A stretch of 52,317 nucleotides of DNA from Tyzzerella sp. (lineage in GTDB: Bacteria; Bacillota; Clostridia; Lachnospirales; Lachnospiraceae), in NCBI GenBank assembly GCA_017465565.1, contig JAFTWA010000048.1, forward strand, positions 1 to 52,317, written 5' to 3'. Of the stretch, positions 20,581-27,790 are shown one piece after another (position 1 is the stretch's first letter; each line of letters starts with the position of its first letter). The notes beneath the pieces are model-generated. The model was not told where the DNA came from, ran no database searches, and was given only the letters and a program-made list of their open reading frames with translations. Position numbers and translations under genes: made by a program.

Positions 20581-20602
20581 AAGAGAATGAGGAGAAGCAG
20601 AG

Positions 20603-21883
20603 ATGTTAGATATTAGATTTTTAAGAGAAAATCCAGAAGTGGTAAGACAGAATATCAGAAATAAATTTCAGGATAACAAATTACCATTAGTTGACGAGGT
20701 TATTGCATTAGATCTAAGAAACAGAGAAATCAAGCAGGAAGTAGAGGCACTTCGTGCTGAAAAGAACAAAGTTTCTAAAATGATTGGTGCTTGCATGGCA
20801 CAAGGAAAAAAAGAAGAAGCTGAAGAATATAAGAAACAAGTAACTGCAAACGCAGGAAGAACTGAAGAACTCTCAAAAGAAGAAAAAGAAGTTGAAGAAA
20901 AAATCAAAACTATTATGATGACAATTCCAAACATCATCGACCCATCTGTACCAATCGGAAAAGATGACAGTGAAAATGTGGAATTAGAAAAATTTGGTGA
21001 ACCAGTTGTTCCTGAATGGGATATTCCATACCACACAGAAATTATGAGCAAATTCAACGGTATTGATTTAGATGCAGCCGGCAGAGTTGCTGGTAATGGT
21101 TTCTATTACTTAATGGGAGATATCGCGAGATTACATTCTGCAATGACTGCATATGCACGTGATTTCATGATTGATAAAGGATTTACTTATTGCATTCCAC
21201 CTTTCATGATCCGCAGCAACGTTGTTACAGGTGTTATGAGCTTTGCTGAAATGGAAAACATGATGTACAAAATCGAGGGTGAAGACTTATACCTTATCGG
21301 AACTAGTGAACACTCAATGATTGGTAAATTTATTGATCAAATGTTAGAGGAAGAACAGCTTCCACAAACATTGACATCATACTCACCATGCTTCCGTAAA
21401 GAAAAGGGTGCCCATGGTATTGAAGAACGTGGTGTTTACCGTATTCACCAGTTTGAAAAACAAGAAATGATTGTTGTATGTAAGCCGGAAGAAAGTATGG
21501 ACTGGTATGAAAAAATGTGGAGATACACAGTGGAATTATTCCGTTCATTAGATATTCCAGTTCGTCAGTTAGAATGTTGCTCAGGTGACTTGGCTGACCT
21601 TAAAGTAAAATCTTGTGACGTGGAAGCATGGTCTCCAAGACAAAAGAAATACTTCGAAGTTGGAAGCTGCTCTAACTTAGGCGATGCACAGGCTAGAAGA
21701 CTTGGTATCCGTGTAAAAGGTGCTGATGGCAAGAAATATTTTGCCCATACACTTAACAATACAGTAGTTGCTCCACCTAGAATGTTAATCGCATTCTTAG
21801 AAAATAACTTACAAGAAGATGGAAGTATTAGAATTCCAGAAGCTTTAAGACCATATATGGGTGGAAAAGAAGAAATCAGATAA
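20603..21883 (+). CDS. serS: Serine--tRNA ligase
   Basis: SerRS (426 residues) charges tRNA-Ser. The N-terminal antiparallel coiled-coil arm spans about residues 30-110 (rich in Lys and Glu). Class II motif 2 is SPCFRKEKGAHGIEERGVYRIHQF (cited in part) and motif 3 is NNTVVAPPRMLIAFLEN. Length is normal. GAGGAGAAG precedes the ATG. No T-box is seen in the 22-nt gap from the DUF4446 gene, so it is probably expressed with the partition cluster. Confidence 0.97.
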   Translation: MLDIRFLRENPEVVRQNIRNKFQDNKLPLVDEVIALDLRNREIKQEVEALRAEKNKVSKMIGACMAQGKKEEAEEYKKQVTANAGRTEELSKEEKEVEEKIKTIMMTIPNIIDPSVPIGKDDSENVELEKFGEPVVPEWDIPYHTEIMSKFNGIDLDAAGRVAGNGFYYLMGDIARLHSAMTAYARDFMIDKGFTYCIPPFMIRSNVVTGVMSFAEMENMMYKIEGEDLYLIGTSEHSMIGKFIDQMLEEEQLPQTLTSYSPCFRKEKGAHGIEERGVYRIHQFEKQEMIVVCKPEESMDWYEKMWRYTVELFRSLDIPVRQLECCSGDLADLKVKSCDVEAWSPRQKKYFEVGSCSNLGDAQARRLGIRVKGADGKKYFAHTLNNTVVAPPRMLIAFLENNLQEDGSIRIPEALRPYMGGKEEIR

Positions 21884-21890
21884 ATGAAAA

Positions 21891-21962
21891 GCCGCCTTAG
21901 TTAAATGGATATAACAAGCCCCTCCTAAGGGCTAGTTGAGGGTTCGATTCCCCCAGGCGGTG
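21891..21962 (+). tRNA. tRNA-Arg (anticodon CCU)
   Basis: The acceptor GCCGCCT pairs with AGGCGGT (first pair G-U), with discriminator G at 21962. D stem GTTA/TAAC, anticodon stem AGCCC/GGGCT with loop CTCCTAA (anticodon CCT), and T arm GAGGG-TTCGATT-CCCCC, which has one A-C mismatch. It reads AGG codons. It starts 7 nt after the serS stop with no promoter between them, so it is probably processed from the serS transcript. CCA is not encoded. Confidence 0.9.
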
Positions 21963-22010
21963 CTGTTTTTCAAAATGCTGATAAAAAAATTAGGAAAATT
22001 AAGGTACACG

Positions 22011-22065
22011 TTGCCATGAAAAAAATTTTATGGCATAATTAAAATAATTAGAAATTCGTTCTAAT
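22011..22065 (+). promoter_or_regulatory. uxuA promoter with two candidate operators
   Basis: TTGCCA (22011-22016), a 17-bp spacer and CATAAT (22034-22039) form a promoter. It is overlapped by the palindrome TGCCAT-N12-ATGGCA (22012-22035). A second perfect inverted repeat, ATTAGAA-N5-TTCTAAT, lies at 22047-22065 near the expected start site. Both sit where a repressor would block initiation. The cognate regulator is not in this window. Confidence 0.6.
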
Positions 22066-22091
22066 GAGTTATAATTTAAGGAGGAATTCTT

Positions 22092-23174
22092 ATGCCAATG
22101 CAAATGGGTTTTAGATGGTATGGAGAAGGCAATGACAAAATCAGCCTTTCAGATATCAAACAAATTCCTGGTGTAACAAGCATCGTTTGGGCTTTACACA
22201 ACAAGATGCCTGGTGAAGTTTGGAAAGTAGAAGAAATCGCAGAAGTTCAAAAGCAATTAGAACCATACGGATTCAATATGGACGTAGTTGAATCTGTTAA
22301 CGTGCATGACGATATCAAAATTGGTTTACCAACCCGCGATAAATACATCGAAAACTACATTCAGACAATCAAAAACTTAAAACAATTCGGAGTTAAAGTA
22401 ATCTGCTACAACTTCATGCCAGTATTTGACTGGACACGTACAGATTTATTCCATCCAGTAGGAGATGGCTCTACAGCTCTCTACTATGAAGCAAGCCGTA
22501 TTCACGATGATCCAAAGGAAATGGCTGATTACATCTTAAACAACTTAGGTGGATTGACATTCCCAGGCTGGGAACCAGAACGTATGGCTAAGCTGGATGA
22601 ATTATTTGCAGCTTATGCACCAGTTACAAAAGAAAAATTATGGGAAAACTTAAAATACTTCTTAGAAGCAATTATGCCAACATGTCGTGAATGTGACATT
22701 AAGATGGCTATCCACATGGATGATCCTCCGTGGGATATCTTCGGTTTACCACGTTTATTAACATGTGCAGAAAACATCGACCGTTTCTTATCAATGGTAG
22801 ATGATGAATACAACTGTTTAACATTATGTTCAGGAAGCTTAAATGCTGACCCTAATAACAATGTTGCTGAAATCGTTCGCAAACACTGCGACCGTATCGC
22901 TTTCGCACACATCCGTAACGTGAAACATTTTGAAAACGGAGATTTCTCAGAAGCAAGCCACCGTGACTGCGATGGAGATACACGTATTCTTGATATTTTG
23001 AAAGCTTACCATGATTGTGGTTTTGAAGGATATATCCGTCCTGACCATGGTCGTCACCTCTGGGATGAAAAACCAGGTAATGTACGTCCTGGCTATGGTT
23101 TATATGACCGTGCTTTAGGTATCATGTACATGTTAGGTGTTTGGGACATGCTTGATAAATTAGAAGGCAAATAA
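22092..23174 (+). CDS. uxuA: Mannonate dehydratase
   Basis: UxuA (360 residues) dehydrates D-mannonate to 2-keto-3-deoxy-D-gluconate in glucuronate breakdown. The protein aligns across its length with the family: MGFRWYGEGNDKISLSDIKQ at the N-terminus, then the metal-binding xylose-isomerase-like barrel with VICYNFMPVFDWTR, AIHMDDPPWDIFGLPRL and YIRPDHGRHLWDE. It stands alone here, with no uxaC, uxuB or kdg genes nearby, and has its own promoter, candidate operators and terminator. Pectin- or glucuronate-using gut anaerobes often carry it (inference on lifestyle). Confidence 0.95.
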   Translation: MPMQMGFRWYGEGNDKISLSDIKQIPGVTSIVWALHNKMPGEVWKVEEIAEVQKQLEPYGFNMDVVESVNVHDDIKIGLPTRDKYIENYIQTIKNLKQFGVKVICYNFMPVFDWTRTDLFHPVGDGSTALYYEASRIHDDPKEMADYILNNLGGLTFPGWEPERMAKLDELFAAYAPVTKEKLWENLKYFLEAIMPTCRECDIKMAIHMDDPPWDIFGLPRLLTCAENIDRFLSMVDDEYNCLTLCSGSLNADPNNNVAEIVRKHCDRIAFAHIRNVKHFENGDFSEASHRDCDGDTRILDILKAYHDCGFEGYIRPDHGRHLWDEKPGNVRPGYGLYDRALGIMYMLGVWDMLDKLEGK

Positions 23175-23191
23175 AATATTTTATAACTAAA

Positions 23192-23223
23192 AAACTGCGC
23201 TTCATTTTGAAGTGCAGTTTTTT
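23192..23223 (+). terminator. Intrinsic terminator after uxuA
   Basis: AAACTGCGCTTCA pairs with TGAAGTGCAGTTT around a short T loop, with one G-U pair, followed by T. The 3' end of the convergent degV gene lies 9 bp downstream, and the A-rich left side lets it serve the minus strand too. Confidence 0.85.
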
Positions 23224-23231
23224 ATGTAATC

Positions 23232-24122
23232 TTATGCTTCTGTTTTTTCATCTCCCCAGAAGAAAAGTGCTACTGTTCCAGGGCCTGTATGACTACCAAT
23301 CGTTGTACCAATATTATTAATTAGTACTTTTCCATTCAATTTTGAAAAACGACCTTCAATCAAATCTGCAACCGCTCTTGCATCCTCGTAACATGCTGAA
23401 TGGCTGATATAACATTTATCACTATAATCTAATCCATCCTGTGCATGTGCTTCCATCTGCTTCACAATGGCTTCAATAACTTTACGTTTTGTTCTAATTT
23501 TCTGACGTGGAATTAATTTTCCGGCAGCGTCGACATTTAATAATGGACAAATATTTAAAACAGAACCTACAAATCCTGAAGTTTTTGAAATTCTTCCTCC
23601 TTTGACAAAGAAAGTTAAATCTGTAGAGAAGAACCATGCATGACATTTTAGTCTATTTTCAATTAACCAGTCATGTACTTCATCAATGCTCTTTCCATCA
23701 TCGCGTAAATCAGCCAGCTTATCCATCATAAGACCATAACCTGAAGCAGCAGTTAATGAATCTACAATATAGATTTTTCTATCTGGATAACGTTCTTCCA
23801 AAATACTTTTTGCAATATTTGCAGAATTAAATGAACCTGAAATACCTGAAGACAAACTCACATGCAGAATGTCTTTTCCCTCTTTTAAAAATGGTTCAAA
23901 ATATTCCTCATATTCTGCAGCATTTACCTGTGAAGTCTTTGTATCCGCACCTTCCTGCATTGCACGATAAAAATCTTCAGATGACATGGTCTGACCTAAA
24001 TCGTCAGCGTATTGTTTTCCGTCTAACTCGTAATGAAAACAAATATAATGAATATCTCTTTGCTCGAAATGTTCTTTTGTTAAATCTGCTGTTGAACAAC
24101 AGCTAAGAATATAATTATGCAT
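23232..24122 (-). CDS. DegV family fatty-acid-binding protein
   Basis: This 296-residue DegV (FakB-like) protein binds a fatty acid and, with a FakA kinase, would feed exogenous fatty acids into lipid synthesis. The N-terminal YILSCCSTADLT carries the Ser/Thr pair of the family. The core HVSLSSGISGSFNSANIA (about residues 102-119) matches the SSxxSGTYQSA-like acyl-binding motif, and YIVDSLTAASGYGLM follows. The C-terminal HTGPGTVALFFWG is the conserved G-x-H-x-GPG end. FakA is not in the window. The GGAGG site lies ahead of the ATG, and an inverted repeat covers its promoter. Confidence 0.92.
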   Translation of the reverse strand: MHNYILSCCSTADLTKEHFEQRDIHYICFHYELDGKQYADDLGQTMSSEDFYRAMQEGADTKTSQVNAAEYEEYFEPFLKEGKDILHVSLSSGISGSFNSANIAKSILEERYPDRKIYIVDSLTAASGYGLMMDKLADLRDDGKSIDEVHDWLIENRLKCHAWFFSTDLTFFVKGGRISKTSGFVGSVLNICPLLNVDAAGKLIPRQKIRTKRKVIEAIVKQMEAHAQDGLDYSDKCYISHSACYEDARAVADLIEGRFSKLNGKVLINNIGTTIGSHTGPGTVALFFWGDEKTEA

Positions 24123-24152
24123 AATTGCCTCCTTGAATCTTTATAACGCTAA

Positions 24153-24200
24153 ATGTAGTTTTCATTACTACATTATACAGCTATGTGCATTGTTTGTAAA
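24153..24200 (-). promoter_or_regulatory. degV promoter with inverted-repeat operator
   Basis: On the minus strand TTTACA (24200-24195), a 17-bp spacer and TATAAT (24177-24172). A perfect inverted repeat ATGTAGT-N7-ACTACAT (24153-24173) begins inside the -10 and covers the start site, a classic repressor position. The regulator family is not known from the sequence. Confidence 0.7.
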
Positions 24201-24214
24201 GTAAAAAGAAGTGA

Positions 24215-24242
24215 TTGTTTTTTTAAATTTACCCATTATAAT
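24215..24242 (+). promoter_or_regulatory. Predicted promoter of the polysaccharide deacetylase gene
   Basis: TTGTTT (24215-24220), a 16-bp spacer and TATAAT (24237-24242) lie 48 bp before the start codon, divergent from the degV promoter. Confidence 0.5.
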
Positions 24243-24290
24243 AAGAAGTAAATAAAATCGATTGTTTATATAAATAGAAGGTGAATAAAT

Positions 24291-25730
24291 ATGGAAGCAC
24301 TAAAGAAAAACAGAAAAGTAATATTAATCGCGTTTGCAGCTGTGGTCATATGTGCACTTGCAGCCATATTAATTGTATTTAAAATAAACAAATATTATCT
24401 GGAGCTAAGCATTCCTGAAGAAACTCTTACTTTAGAGTATGGTGTGGATGAGATGCCAGAGGTGACTGCACTTTGTAAAGGTACTATTATTAATAAAGAA
24501 GGTACTTCGGTTGCTGTATCATTAGAAGGAGAATTGGATTTAAATAAAATAGGAACCTACAATGTAACTTACACAACAGAATACCGAAATATGACCTTGA
24601 AAGAAAAGAGAACCATCGTTGTACAGGATACGGTGGCACCTGTCATTGAATTGGTGTCTAATCCGGAATATTTTACGAGTCCGGTTGCTGCCTATGTAGA
24701 AGAGGGATTCACGGCTACCGACAATTATGACGGGGATGTGACCGCAAATGTAGTTAGCCAGGAGCATGATGGAATCGTTACTTATACAGTAAGTGACTCC
24801 TCTGGAAATACAGCAGCTATTGATCGCACCATTGTTTACAAAGATGTTGTGGCACCAGCGATCTCTTTAAAAGGAAGTAAAAATATTTATGTGAATATCG
24901 GGGAGAATTATAATGAACCTGGATTCACAGCTTCGGATGATGTGGATGGCGATCTGACTTCTACAGTAACTGTAGAAGGGAGCGTAGATGTTAATAAAAA
25001 GGGTGCCTACACATTAACATATAAAGTCAGCGACTCTTCTGGGAACACTGCAACTGTGAAACGTACGATTAATATATTTGACAAGCAGGCGATTTCCAAT
25101 GCAGTTAATCCGGGAAATAAAGTTGTCTATTTAACATTTGATGATGGACCAGGCAGACATACGGCAACGCTCCTTGATATCTTAGACAAATATGGTGTGA
25201 AGGTTACATTCTTTGTAACGAACCAGTTCCCTGCATATCAGCATATGATAGGGGAAGCACACCGCCGTGGGCATACCATAGCTCTTCACACATACAGCCA
25301 TGTATATAATGAAATTTATAGTAGTGAAGAGGCTTATTATGCGGATTTGCAAAAGATTCATGATATAGTTGTAAGTCAAACGGGAGTTACTCCAACTATT
25401 GTACGTTTTCCGGGTGGTACTTCAAACCAGAAGGCTAAAAATATAAAAATGAGTTCACTGGCCGAGAGTCTTGCATATCACGGATATCTGTATTGCGACT
25501 GGAATGTAAGTAGTGGTGATGCAGGTGGAACAAAAACAGCGGCTGCCGTTGCAAATAACGTTATTTCTGGTATTCAAAGAAATAATATATCTATCGTTTT
25601 GCAGCATGATATTCAAAGCTTTAGTGTTGCAGCTGTTGAACAGATTATTCAATGGGGACTGGCAAACGGTTACACCTTTTTGCCAATGAGCGACACTACA
25701 CCAATGGTTCATCAGAAACCATATAGGTGA
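24291..25730 (+). CDS. Cell-surface polysaccharide deacetylase with Ig-like repeats
   Basis: This 479-residue protein has a single N-terminal membrane anchor (about residues 9-30). Then come an Ig-like segment and two tandem DUF5011-type domains (FTATDNYDGDVTANVV and FTASDDVDGDLTSTVTV, about 130-270), and a C-terminal NodB deacetylase domain. NodB motif 1 is YLTFDDGP (about residue 281) with the metal Asp pair. Motif 2 is HTYSH (about 333). RFPGGTSN is motif 3 and ends the core active site. It probably N-deacetylates peptidoglycan or another amino-sugar polymer outside the cell, with the Ig-like part as a spacer. The substrate is not determined by sequence. Confidence 0.9.
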   Translation: MEALKKNRKVILIAFAAVVICALAAILIVFKINKYYLELSIPEETLTLEYGVDEMPEVTALCKGTIINKEGTSVAVSLEGELDLNKIGTYNVTYTTEYRNMTLKEKRTIVVQDTVAPVIELVSNPEYFTSPVAAYVEEGFTATDNYDGDVTANVVSQEHDGIVTYTVSDSSGNTAAIDRTIVYKDVVAPAISLKGSKNIYVNIGENYNEPGFTASDDVDGDLTSTVTVEGSVDVNKKGAYTLTYKVSDSSGNTATVKRTINIFDKQAISNAVNPGNKVVYLTFDDGPGRHTATLLDILDKYGVKVTFFVTNQFPAYQHMIGEAHRRGHTIALHTYSHVYNEIYSSEEAYYADLQKIHDIVVSQTGVTPTIVRFPGGTSNQKAKNIKMSSLAESLAYHGYLYCDWNVSSGDAGGTKTAAAVANNVISGIQRNNISIVLQHDIQSFSVAAVEQIIQWGLANGYTFLPMSDTTPMVHQKPYR

Positions 25731-25781
25731 TCTTGCATTTATTAAGAATTATTTAAGTTTATTCGTTTTTGGAAAACTATA

Positions 25782-25790
25782 TGATATAAT
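25782..25790 (+). promoter_or_regulatory. Extended -10 promoter of the LCP gene
   Basis: TGATATAAT (25782-25790) is a full extended -10 element, 53 bp before the chosen LCP start. There is no clear -35. Confidence 0.5.
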
Positions 25791-25843
25791 CAATCTGTAA
25801 AATGATTAAAAAACGTGTATAAATATAAATGGGGTATAAATTT

Positions 25844-27442
25844 ATGGGTAGAAGAAGAGAAGACGATTCTTTTGAGGAATTGCAGAGAAGGAAAAAACGT
25901 AAACTGCAAAAACATGACGAAAGAATGCGGGAATTGAATAATCCTGCAAAGTCTGCACCGCAGACAGGACATCGGAAAAAGAAGAAGAAAACACATAAAG
26001 CAGCAAAACGTCTGGGGAAGGTTTTAGTTGCGCTGCAAGCAATATTAACAATTTTATTTCTCTGGATAATTTTTTCGCTTAATATTTTACCAATGAAATA
26101 TACAGCGGCTGTTGTTGCAGTGTTATTCGTTTTATTTATTATTGTGTATCGTTCACAGCGTAAGCATAAAGGCAGGGCAATAGCTGGTAAGCTTCTTTCA
26201 CTTTTAATCATTGTAATATTAGGAGCTGGAAGCTATTATCTGGAAATGGTAAATGGTGCTTTTGACAAGGTGACAGGAGGAACTCACAAGATTGACCATA
26301 TTGTTGTGGCAGTTTTGAAGGATGACCCGGCGCAGTCCATCGAGGATATGAAAAATTATACTTTTGGGGTGCAGTATGAAATAGGCGGCGAGGACATCGA
26401 GGAGACCATGGATGAAATCAATGCAAATGTGGGACAAGATGTAGAAACAATTGAATTTGCTGATATTGAGTCCCAGGTAGCAGCACTTTTTAGCGGCGGC
26501 GTGGATGCGGTTGTTTATAATGATGGATATACTGGAATGCTGGGAGAAGAGATTTCAGGCTTTGAGTCAAAGATTAAGATTATTTATTCACATGAAATCA
26601 AGAAAGAGCTGGAACGTACGACTGAAAATATTGATGTTCAAAATGATACATTTAATGTTTACCTCAGCGGTATCGATGTGTATGGATCGATTAGTAAGAG
26701 CAGCCGAAGTGACGTAAATATTATTGCAACGGTAAATCCTGAGACACGTCAGATTTTGCTCATAACAACACCGCGTGATTATTATGTAACACTTCCTGGT
26801 GTATCCGATGGACAGAAGGATAAGCTGACGCACGCAGGTATTTACGGTGTAGATGCTTCCATTGCAGCTTTGGAAAATCTTTACGAGACAGAGATTCCAT
26901 TCTATGCGAGGGTGAACTTTAGTTCTATGATTGAAATTGTAGATGCTCTGGGTGGAATTGAGGTTTATTCAGAATATTCGTTCACTACGCAGGATGGCTA
27001 TTATGTAAGAAAAGGTATGAATGAGTTTGATGGAGAAGAAGCACTTTCTTTCTCGAGAGAGCGTAAGAATCTGCCAGATGGCGACAACCAGAGAGGCAAG
27101 AACCAGCAGGCAGTTATCGTGGCGATGATAAAGAAGATGATTTCGCCGAAGATTCTTATGAGTGCAAGCAGCATCATTGACAGTGTAAGTGGCAATGTGG
27201 AGACAAATATGTCGGAATCACAGATTCAGTCACTGATTAAGATGCAGCTTAATGAAGGCGGTTCATGGAATATCTGTTCTGTGGCGGCAGAGGGGGTCGG
27301 AACAACAGAGTACACCTACTCAATGCCGAGCAAGAAATTATATGTTGCAGAGCCGGTAGAGGAATCGATAGAGGAGATTATGTCACTTATGAAACAGGTG
27401 CAAAAAGGAGAAATCCTAGATGACTCTGAAGTAGTGGAATAA
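25844..27442 (+). CDS. LytR-CpsA-Psr (LCP) family cell wall polymer ligase
   Basis: LCP enzymes attach anionic or capsular polymers from lipid carriers to peptidoglycan. The start at 25844 (MGRRREDDSFEELQRRKKRK) is preferred because GGGG lies 9 nt before it. The in-frame ATG at 25829 has no ribosome site. The N-terminus is strongly basic and cytosolic, followed by two or three hydrophobic segments (about residues 55-125). An extracytoplasmic accessory domain comes next (IDHIVVAVLKDDPAQSIEDM, about 140-235). The LCP core then holds RSDVNIIATVNPETRQILLITTPRDYYV with the conserved Asp/Arg residues, and YARVNFSSMIEIVDALGGIEV. The accessory domain resembles that of the larger LytR-like members. 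It is followed by a terminator overlapping the ileS promoter. Confidence 0.93.
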   Translation: MGRRREDDSFEELQRRKKRKLQKHDERMRELNNPAKSAPQTGHRKKKKKTHKAAKRLGKVLVALQAILTILFLWIIFSLNILPMKYTAAVVAVLFVLFIIVYRSQRKHKGRAIAGKLLSLLIIVILGAGSYYLEMVNGAFDKVTGGTHKIDHIVVAVLKDDPAQSIEDMKNYTFGVQYEIGGEDIEETMDEINANVGQDVETIEFADIESQVAALFSGGVDAVVYNDGYTGMLGEEISGFESKIKIIYSHEIKKELERTTENIDVQNDTFNVYLSGIDVYGSISKSSRSDVNIIATVNPETRQILLITTPRDYYVTLPGVSDGQKDKLTHAGIYGVDASIAALENLYETEIPFYARVNFSSMIEIVDALGGIEVYSEYSFTTQDGYYVRKGMNEFDGEEALSFSRERKNLPDGDNQRGKNQQAVIVAMIKKMISPKILMSASSIIDSVSGNVETNMSESQIQSLIKMQLNEGGSWNICSVAAEGVGTTEYTYSMPSKKLYVAEPVEESIEEIMSLMKQVQKGEILDDSEVVE

Positions 27443-27453
27443 AGTAAAACAAG

Positions 27454-27484
27454 AAAAACCCTTGACTTATCAAGGGTTTTTCTT
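27454..27484 (+). terminator. Terminator of the LCP gene, overlapping the ileS promoter
   Basis: AAAACCCTTGA pairs perfectly with TCAAGGGTTTT around a CTTA loop, followed by TCTTT. The descending and loop bases TTGACT (27462-27467) are also the -35 of the next promoter. Confidence 0.85.
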
Positions 27485-27490
27485 TATAAT
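27462..27490 (+). promoter_or_regulatory. ileS promoter
   Basis: TTGACT (27462-27467), a 17-bp spacer and perfect TATAAT (27485-27490). Transcription would begin near 27497 and run through a leader of about 290 nt into ileS. The -35 is embedded in the upstream terminator hairpin. Confidence 0.85.
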
Positions 27491-27496
27491 GCGGGG

Positions 27497-27755
27497 TGTA
27501 TAGCAAAAACGTTGACGAAGACAGTAGGATATATTTGAAAGGCAAAGCGAGTCAGGGACGGTGAGAGCCTGGTGTGAGTAGAGTATATTTGAATATCACT
27601 TCCGAGTTGCAGACGCTGAACAGAATTAGGTGAAGTTATTCTAAGTAAGTGCTGACGGCATTCCACCGTTAACAGGAACGCATATGATAGTATGATGTAA
27701 TAGGTGGTTAACGATATTTTTTGCTTCGTCCTTTTACAGGCGAGGCTTTTTTTTA
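27497..27755 (+). promoter_or_regulatory. T-box leader (isoleucine-responsive) of ileS
   Basis: The leader has the T-box order. A long stem I contains the conserved distal-loop region GGTGAGAGCC (27560-27569 area). A candidate specifier ATC (isoleucine) lies in TGAATATCACTTCC near 27594-27598. A G/C stem III follows around 27654-27670. The antiterminator element AGGTGGTTAACG has TGGT (27705-27708) able to pair with an uncharged tRNA ending ACCA. A terminator at 27723-27754 has GCTTCG pairing with CGAGGC, followed by eight T. Uncharged tRNA-Ile would stabilise the antiterminator and allow ileS expression. The T-box bulge sequence departs from the common AGGGTGGNACCGCG. Confidence 0.88.
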
Positions 27756-27790
27756 TTCCTATATACATCAATTTTAAGGAGGAAAAAAGA

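Noticed and set aside
21891-21962. Attachment site for a mobile element at tRNA-Arg
   Set aside because: No integrase is near and no direct repeat of the tRNA 3' end was noticed downstream; uxuA follows as an ordinary gene.
27704-27790. N-terminal extension of ileS (29 codons)
   Set aside because: It runs through the T-box terminator; the AGGAGG and conserved N-terminus support the start at 27791.
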